Source: Candidatus Sulfopaludibacter sp. SbA4 (GTDB lineage: Bacteria > Acidobacteriota > Terriglobia > Bryobacterales > Bryobacteraceae). From it: a stretch of DNA of 43,333 nucleotides. Positions 39,760 to 43,333 of this stretch are shown here, one piece after another (position 1 is the first letter of the stretch; the number at the start of each line of letters is the position of its first letter). The notes under the pieces were generated by a model. The model did no database searches and was not told where the DNA came from. It saw only the letters and a list, made by a program, of their open reading frames with translations. A program made the position numbers and the translations under genes. The stretch lies in NCBI GenBank assembly GCA_900290305.1, contig OMOG01000033.1, forward strand, positions 299-43,631, read 5' to 3'.

Positions 39760-39990
39760 ATGGCAGACCCGGAACAACTGGAACGGCTCCTCAAACAATC
39801 CCAGGACAACCTAACGGTGATCGTCGCGATCCAGGACCGCCATGGCCGCATGCTGGTGGATCACCAGGAGTGGCTTGAGCAGCACACGCAAGACATTGCC
39901 CGGCACCGGGAATTCGTCGAGGAGCATGCGGCGATGATGCAAGCGATCGACAGCAAGCTGGACCGGCTGGCCGAGCTGATCATTCGGTAA
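39760..39990 (+). CDS. Small coiled-coil protein, unknown function
   Basis: A 76-residue, charged, all-helical protein (MADPEQLERLLKQSQDNLTV ... HTQDIARHREFVEEHAAM ... DSKLDRLAELIIR). Heptad-like spacing of Leu/Ile/Val/Met suggests a coiled coil; there is no signal peptide or membrane segment. An upstream ATG at 39694 is in frame, but the TACAAT element six bases before 39760 and the clean helical start favour this one. No family recognised. Confidence 0.6.
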   Translation: MADPEQLERLLKQSQDNLTVIVAIQDRHGRMLVDHQEWLEQHTQDIARHREFVEEHAAMMQAIDSKLDRLAELIIR

Positions 39991-40023
39991 CGCCGGCGGT
40001 CTTGCCGCCGGCCCGGCTATCGC

Positions 40024-40500
40024 CTACGAATGGCCGGCCCCGAAAGCCTTGCCCATGCGTTCCTGAATCTCGGCCGGCGTCAGATCCTCCTTGTGCGTGG
40101 CGATGGCCCAGGTGAAGCCGAACGGGTCGCGGACGTGGCCGTAGCGGTCGCCCCAAAACTGGTCGCTGACCGGCATGGTCACCTGAGCGCCGGCGGCGAC
40201 TGCCTGCGCACAGGTGGCGTCTGCATCGGGAACGTACAGATTGATGTGGAACGGCAGGTTGCCGCGAACCGCCGGCGGCATTCCGAATTCCTGCGAGAGA
40301 TCGTCGTTCAGCATCAGCATCGAGTCGCCGATTTTCAGCGACGCGTGCATCAGCTTGCCGCCCGGACCGGGCGAGCGCGAAATCTCGACGGCGCCGAAAG
40401 CGTTCTTGAGAAAATCGATATACGCCGCCGCGCCCTCCACGTTGAGGTGCAGGGTCAGCGAATGAAAACCGGGAGGAATGGGATTGACGGAAGTCGACAT
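40024..40500 (-). CDS. VOC-family (PhnB/glyoxalase-like) protein
   Basis: A ~158-residue cytoplasmic protein of the vicinal-oxygen-chelate superfamily with paired beta-alpha-beta-beta-beta modules. Signs are LTLHLNVEGAAAYIDFLKNAFGA, LMHASLKIGDSMLMLND, HINLYVPDADATCAQAVAAGA, then FWGDRYGHVRDPFGFTWAIAT, which is the usual C-terminal metal-side strand of PhnB-like proteins. The reaction is unknown; members bind metal and act on small molecules or serve in resistance. The ATG at 40500 is preferred to 40506 because TATCCT ends six bases before it. It is divergent from the M19 dipeptidase gene, with 45 bases between start codons. Confidence 0.88.
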   Translation of the reverse strand: MSTSVNPIPPGFHSLTLHLNVEGAAAYIDFLKNAFGAVEISRSPGPGGKLMHASLKIGDSMLMLNDDLSQEFGMPPAVRGNLPFHINLYVPDADATCAQAVAAGAQVTMPVSDQFWGDRYGHVRDPFGFTWAIATHKEDLTPAEIQERMGKAFGAGHS

Positions 40501-40506
40501 GCGCAT

Positions 40507-40512
40507 AGGATA
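40507..40512 (-). promoter_or_regulatory. -10-like TATCCT six bases before the VOC gene
   Basis: TATCCT on the minus strand, six bases, then ATG 40500. No Shine-Dalgarno. Candidate leaderless promoter. Confidence 0.4.
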
Positions 40513-40533
40513 CCAGGACCAATCGCGGCGCGG

Positions 40534-40539
40534 TATCGT
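40534..40539 (+). promoter_or_regulatory. -10-like TATCGT six bases before the dipeptidase gene
   Basis: TATCGT, six bases, then ATG 40546. No Shine-Dalgarno and no clear -35. Confidence 0.35.
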
Positions 40540-40545
40540 CTTCCA

Positions 40546-40872
40546 ATGCGCCCCGCTCTCTTATTCCTCGCGGCCCTTCCCCTCTGCGCCCAGAACATCG
40601 GCATCGACAGCCACATCGATACGGTGCAACGGGTCCTGATCGATCGCGCCGATCTGACCCCGCGCTCCACGGCGGGCCACGTCGACATTCCCAGGCTCCG
40701 CGAAGGCGGCGTCAACGCGCCGTTCTTCGCGCTCTGGGTGCCCACCTATTACAAGGGCGCGGAGGCGGTGCGCCGCACGCTCGATCTGCGCGACGCGATC
40801 GAGCATCTGTTCGACACCCATCCGGAGCAGATCGCGCTGGCGCTGACCGCTCGGATGTCGAGCGGATCGTGA
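40546..40872 (+). CDS. Membrane dipeptidase (M19) N-terminal fragment
   Basis: About 108 residues from ATG 40546 with a short signal peptide (MRPALLFLAALPLCAQ). The first metal-binding motif of M19 renal-type dipeptidases follows (IDSHIDT, the His-x-Asp), then FFALWVPTYYKG. It reads through ALTA and then leaves frame (RMSSGS-stop). The sequence DVERIVKSGK in the next frame shows that one base is missing near 40855. M19 enzymes cleave dipeptides using a binuclear zinc site, outside the cytoplasm. Confidence 0.7.
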   Translation: MRPALLFLAALPLCAQNIGIDSHIDTVQRVLIDRADLTPRSTAGHVDIPRLREGGVNAPFFALWVPTYYKGAEAVRRTLDLRDAIEHLFDTHPEQIALALTARMSSGS

Positions 40873-41654
40873 AATCGGGGAAAATTGCGGCCATTCTCAC
40901 TATCGAAGGCGGCCACCAGATCGATAACGGCCTGGCGGTCCTGCGCATGTATTACCGGCGGGGAATCCGCTCCATGACACTGACTCACTTCCGCAACACG
41001 GACTGGGCCGATTCTCCCACCGGCCAGCCCGCGCACAACGGCCTCACCGACTTCGGCAGGGACGTGGTGCGCGAGATGAACCGCCTGGGCATGCTGGTGG
41101 ATGTCTCGCACGTTTCCGACAAGACGTTCTATGATGTCCTGGCGGTCTCGAGCAAGCCGGTGATTGCCACCCACTCCTCGTGCCGCGCGCTTTCCGATGT
41201 CCCGCGCAACATGACCGACGACATGATCCGCGCCCTGGCCAAAAACGGCGGCGTGATGGGCATCAACTTTGGCGAAGGCTTCCTGAGTCCCAAAGACGCG
41301 GAACTGCTGAAGGCCGCGGTCGCCAACATTTCCTACCACGAACCCTCGCTGACCGGGACGGCGCTGGATGCTTATGCCGCGGAAGAGTTCCACAAAGACA
41401 TGGCGGCCAAACTATCCAACGCCACCATCGATGACGCGGTGGAGCACATCCAGCATGTAATCGAGATCGCGGGATTCACGTCGGCATCGGCAGCGATTTC
41501 GACGGCATCTCGGCCGTGCCCAAAGGATTGGAAGACATCTCCAGGATGCCCGCTCTCCCAGCGGTCCTGCGTAACAAAGGTTACAACGACGAGCAGCTTC
41601 GCAGTCTTCGGAGGCAATACGCTGCGCGTGATGCGCGAGGTGATGGGAAAGTGA
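40869..41654 (+). CDS. Membrane dipeptidase (M19) C-terminal fragment, with two further frame changes
   Basis: The main frame carries further M19 hallmarks: ILTIEGGHQIDN (Glu bridging zinc), MTLTHFRNTDWADS, LVDVSHVSD and ATHSSCRALSDVPRNMTDDM (His residues). After IEIAG near 41476 the frame becomes nonsense, while another frame reads HVGIGSDFDGIS and then AVPKGLEDISRMPALPAVL to about 41603, where the first frame resumes with FGGNTLRVMREVMG. The Asp of GSDFDG is a zinc ligand. Together with the break near 40855 this gives three lesions, so the gene is a pseudogene or the sequence carries errors. Confidence 0.75.
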   Translation: MKSGKIAAILTIEGGHQIDNGLAVLRMYYRRGIRSMTLTHFRNTDWADSPTGQPAHNGLTDFGRDVVREMNRLGMLVDVSHVSDKTFYDVLAVSSKPVIATHSSCRALSDVPRNMTDDMIRALAKNGGVMGINFGEGFLSPKDAELLKAAVANISYHEPSLTGTALDAYAAEEFHKDMAAKLSNATIDDAVEHIQHVIEIAGFTSASAAISTASRPCPKDWKTSPGCPLSQRSCVTKVTTTSSFAVFGGNTLRVMREVMGK

Positions 41655-41680
41655 TTCCCCCGGGTGACCCGCTGGCACAG

Positions 41681-41700
41681 CATCCTGTCCCGACAGGATG
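41681..41700 (+). repeat. Palindrome after the dipeptidase gene
   Basis: CATCCTGT-CCCG-ACAGGATG, a perfect 8-bp stem 27 bases after the stop. A REP-like palindrome. Confidence 0.6.
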
Positions 41701-41764
41701 GTGCGGAGGGCGTACCGGTTCTTACACTGGAAGCAGGTAAGGAAAGCAGCTTTGCATATTTCTC

Positions 41765-41797
41765 GGCCGCGATCTGGGAAGGTATCGCGGCCTTTTT
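41765..41797 (+). terminator. Intrinsic terminator
   Basis: GGCCGCGAT (41765-41773) and ATCGCGGCC (41784-41792) form a perfect 9-bp GC-rich stem with a 10-base loop, followed by TTTTT (41793-41797). It sits downstream of the dipeptidase gene. Confidence 0.85.
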
Positions 41798-41909
41798 ATT
41801 GGTGACAAAACCCACACTACTCCTAGACCTTTAGTTCCATAACCAAAAAGAGGCTTGTAGAGGCGTCTCCCATTGAGCATACTTTGAGCATCAAGGAGGG
41901 CAACATCGG

Positions 41910-42149
41910 ATGTACTCGCTGATCGGATTTTCAAACGCCGTAATAGTGGAAGCTTTCATACTCAAAGCAACCAAGAACCGTATACGGGTGGTCGCCGCTG
42001 GTTTCGACGACGCAATCCAACTGAGGCGCGTCGGGCAGCAATGGTTTTCGGAAACCGGCGAACCTGTGACGTTCGAGTTTCTGGCCGCGGACTCTCCCGG
42101 GCGGACCGCATCGGCAGAGAACCCCATGACGTCGCGCGCCGCCAGTTAG
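41910..42149 (+). CDS. Small protein of unknown function
   Basis: 79 residues, start ATG 41910 with AAGGAGG (41893-41899) ten bases upstream, an unusually good ribosome site. The sequence (MYSLIGFSNAVIVEAFILKA, NRIRVVAAGFDDAIQLRRVG, QQWFSETGEPVTFEFLAAD) looks like a small beta-barrel or beta-sheet protein with no signal peptide, membrane segment or recognised motif. It lies between a terminator and the foldase gene, alone. I believe it is a real gene; no family assigned. Confidence 0.55.
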   Translation: MYSLIGFSNAVIVEAFILKATKNRIRVVAAGFDDAIQLRRVGQQWFSETGEPVTFEFLAADSPGRTASAENPMTSRAAS

Positions 42150-42193
42150 GCCTGATCGAGAGGGGCCCCCAACGGCCCCGTCGGCCTCGCTGG

Positions 42194-42199
42194 TATCAT
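42194..42199 (+). promoter_or_regulatory. -10-like TATCAT six bases before the foldase gene
   Basis: TATCAT, six bases, then ATG 42206, with no Shine-Dalgarno. Candidate leaderless promoter. Confidence 0.4.
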
Positions 42200-42205
42200 G
42201 AATAA

Positions 42206-43159
42206 ATGACGTTGTTCCGCAGTTTACTTTTCTTAACTCCAGTGGCCTGTTTGCTGGCGCAAACCCCGCCGCCTCCGTCTCCGCCCAAGCCGGCTCCCGC
42301 GACGCAGCCGACGGTCACCATGAGCGTCGACAACCCCAGTTCCAAGCCGTTGCCCGTGGTCCCGCCGGATCGCGTGGTCATCACCGTCGGCGAGACCACC
42401 CTGACCGCCGGTCAACTCGATTCGATCATCGAGTCCCTGCCCGAACAGTACCGTGCCACGGCGAAGGGTGCCGGCCGCAAGCAGTTTGCCGACAATGTGG
42501 TGCGCATCCTGGTGCTGTCGCAGGAGGGCAAACGGCGCAAGCTGAACGAGACTACTTCCTACCAGGCGCAGAGCGCATTCCAGAATGCCAACCTGCTGGC
42601 CGGCTTGACCTATACCCAGCTCGGCAAGGATGTCACGCTGGACGAAGCAACCGTCCACAAATACTACGACGATCACAAGCAGGAGTTCGAGCAGGTGCGC
42701 GCCCGCCATATCCTGGTACGCATGCAGGGTTCGCCCCTGCCCGTGAAACCGGGCCAGAAGGAACTCACCGAAGCCGAGGCCCTGGCCAAAGCGACGGACT
42801 TGCGGAAGAAGATCGAAGGCGGCGCGGATTTCGCGGCCCTCGCCACCGCCGAGTCCGACGACACCAACTCCGCGGCCAAGGGCGGAGATCTCGGCGCCTT
42901 CAAACACGGTCAAATGGTGCCCTCCTTCGATCAGGCCGCCTTCGCCATGAAGCCCGGAGACCTGAGCCAGCCGGTGAAGAGCCAGTTCGGCTACCACATC
43001 ATCAAGGTGGAAGCCCACGAGTCCAAGACTTTCGAAGAGGTGCGGCCCGACCTGGAACACCGCCTCCGGCCCGAGATGCAGCAAAAAGCCCTCGAAGAAT
43101 TGCAGAAGAAAACCAACGTGGTGCTCGATCCGGAGTACTACGGCTTGGCCAAGCAGTGA
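42206..43159 (+). CDS. Exported parvulin-type peptidyl-prolyl isomerase (SurA/PrsA-like foldase)
   Basis: A 317-residue periplasmic foldase. The signal peptide (MTLFRSLLFLTPVACLLAQ) has no clear lipobox and is followed by a Pro-rich linker (PPPPSPPKPAPATQP). The N-terminal chaperone helices (residues ~55-145, with DSIIESLPEQYRATAKGAGR) precede a parvulin domain at ~155-270. Its family features are VRARHILVRM, GGADFAALATAESDD, AAKGGDLGAFKHGQMVPSF and QFGYHIIKV. It isomerises proline bonds and assists outer-membrane or exported protein folding, which suits a genome that exports so many enzymes. Its TGA overlaps the ATG of the next gene (TGATG), so the two are probably coupled. Confidence 0.9.
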   Translation: MTLFRSLLFLTPVACLLAQTPPPPSPPKPAPATQPTVTMSVDNPSSKPLPVVPPDRVVITVGETTLTAGQLDSIIESLPEQYRATAKGAGRKQFADNVVRILVLSQEGKRRKLNETTSYQAQSAFQNANLLAGLTYTQLGKDVTLDEATVHKYYDDHKQEFEQVRARHILVRMQGSPLPVKPGQKELTEAEALAKATDLRKKIEGGADFAALATAESDDTNSAAKGGDLGAFKHGQMVPSFDQAAFAMKPGDLSQPVKSQFGYHIIKVEAHESKTFEEVRPDLEHRLRPEMQQKALEELQKKTNVVLDPEYYGLAKQ

Positions 43160-43333
43160 TGTCAATCAGCCGCGTGCCGACTCGCAAGCTCGAAATCCAC
43201 TGCCCGGTCTGCAATTCGGCGGCGGTCTTCTACAGTTGCACGCCCAACTGCTGCTTCAATCACGTGTGTTCCGGCTGCGGAACCACGTTCGAACCCGTGA
43301 CCCGGAAGACCGGCAGCCGCCTTTCCGGAGTGT
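43159..43333 (+). CDS. Cysteine-rich zinc-ribbon-like protein, N-terminal part only
   Basis: The ATG at 43159 overlaps the foldase stop by one base, and the reading is open to the window end (58 residues). It begins MSISRVPTRKLEIHCPVCNS and contains CPVC, then YSCTPNCC and CSGC, a layout expected of zinc ribbons or rubredoxin-like knuckles with paired CxxC motifs. The C-terminus is outside the window. Family not identified. Confidence 0.65.
   Translation, partial: MSISRVPTRKLEIHCPVCNSAAVFYSCTPNCCFNHVCSGCGTTFEPVTRKTGSRLSGV

Overview
This 43.3 kb window looks like a chromosomal segment of an Acidobacteriota, most like the Bryobacterales/Solibacter group. That placement is inference from gene content, not a database match. 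Pointers are high GC, a TonB-dependent receptor with an N-terminal carboxypeptidase-regulatory domain, an ADOP-type FtsX/MacB permease with no ATPase, HAF-repeat secreted proteins, propeller/TPR/c-heme fusions, many Tat- or Sec-exported enzymes, and many small palindromic intergenic repeats. I found no rRNA, tRNA, CRISPR array or full insertion sequence.

Layout. 1-5.1 kb: glutamate synthase large subunit (gltB, minus, running off the left edge and frameshifted near its 3' end), divergent from a LysR regulator. 5.1-6.9 kb: a hairpin-rich non-coding stretch and a toxin-antitoxin graveyard (ParE-like remnant, intact short ParS/MbcA-type antitoxin, broken RES toxin). 6.9-9.3 kb: large HAF-repeat secreted protein. 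9.4-13.6 kb (minus): an operon of exported proteins (enolase-superfamily dehydratase, DapA-family aldolase, beta-propeller, c-heme/HhH protein) split before its last gene by a 123-bp MITE-like insertion. 13.8-14.9 kb: remnant of a quinoprotein dehydrogenase and an exported HpcH/HpaI aldolase. 15.2-18.3 kb (minus): heme/propeller/TPR giant. 18.3-28.5 kb (plus): TonB-dependent receptor, GH2 beta-galactosidase, SGNH esterase, ADOP permease, resembling a glycan-use locus. 28.8-33.2 kb: LolA-like secreted protein, frameshifted TlpA-type thioredoxin protein, GH172 (DUF2961) enzyme. 33.3-36.2 kb (minus): U32 peptidase-family protein preceded at its 3' side by an orphan C-terminal fragment. 36.5-43.3 kb: transketolase, NTF2-like and AhpD-like pair, small coiled-coil protein, VOC protein, decayed M19 dipeptidase, small conserved-looking ORF, parvulin-type foldase and the start of a zinc-ribbon protein.

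How the parts may work together. The receptor, GH2, esterase and GH172 suggest oligosaccharide capture and trimming. The exported quinoprotein remnant, sugar-acid dehydratase and two exported aldolases suggest a non-phosphorylative, Entner-Doudoroff-like route placed outside the cytoplasm. No substrate is demonstrated.

Two architectural themes stand out. Many first-in-unit genes have a -10-like hexamer 6-7 bases before the ATG and no Shine-Dalgarno sequence (probable leaderless mRNAs), whereas internal operon genes have strong Shine-Dalgarno sequences. Several loci (gltB, RES toxin, TlpA protein, M19 dipeptidase, quinoprotein) carry frame-breaking lesions, which could be real decay or sequence errors.
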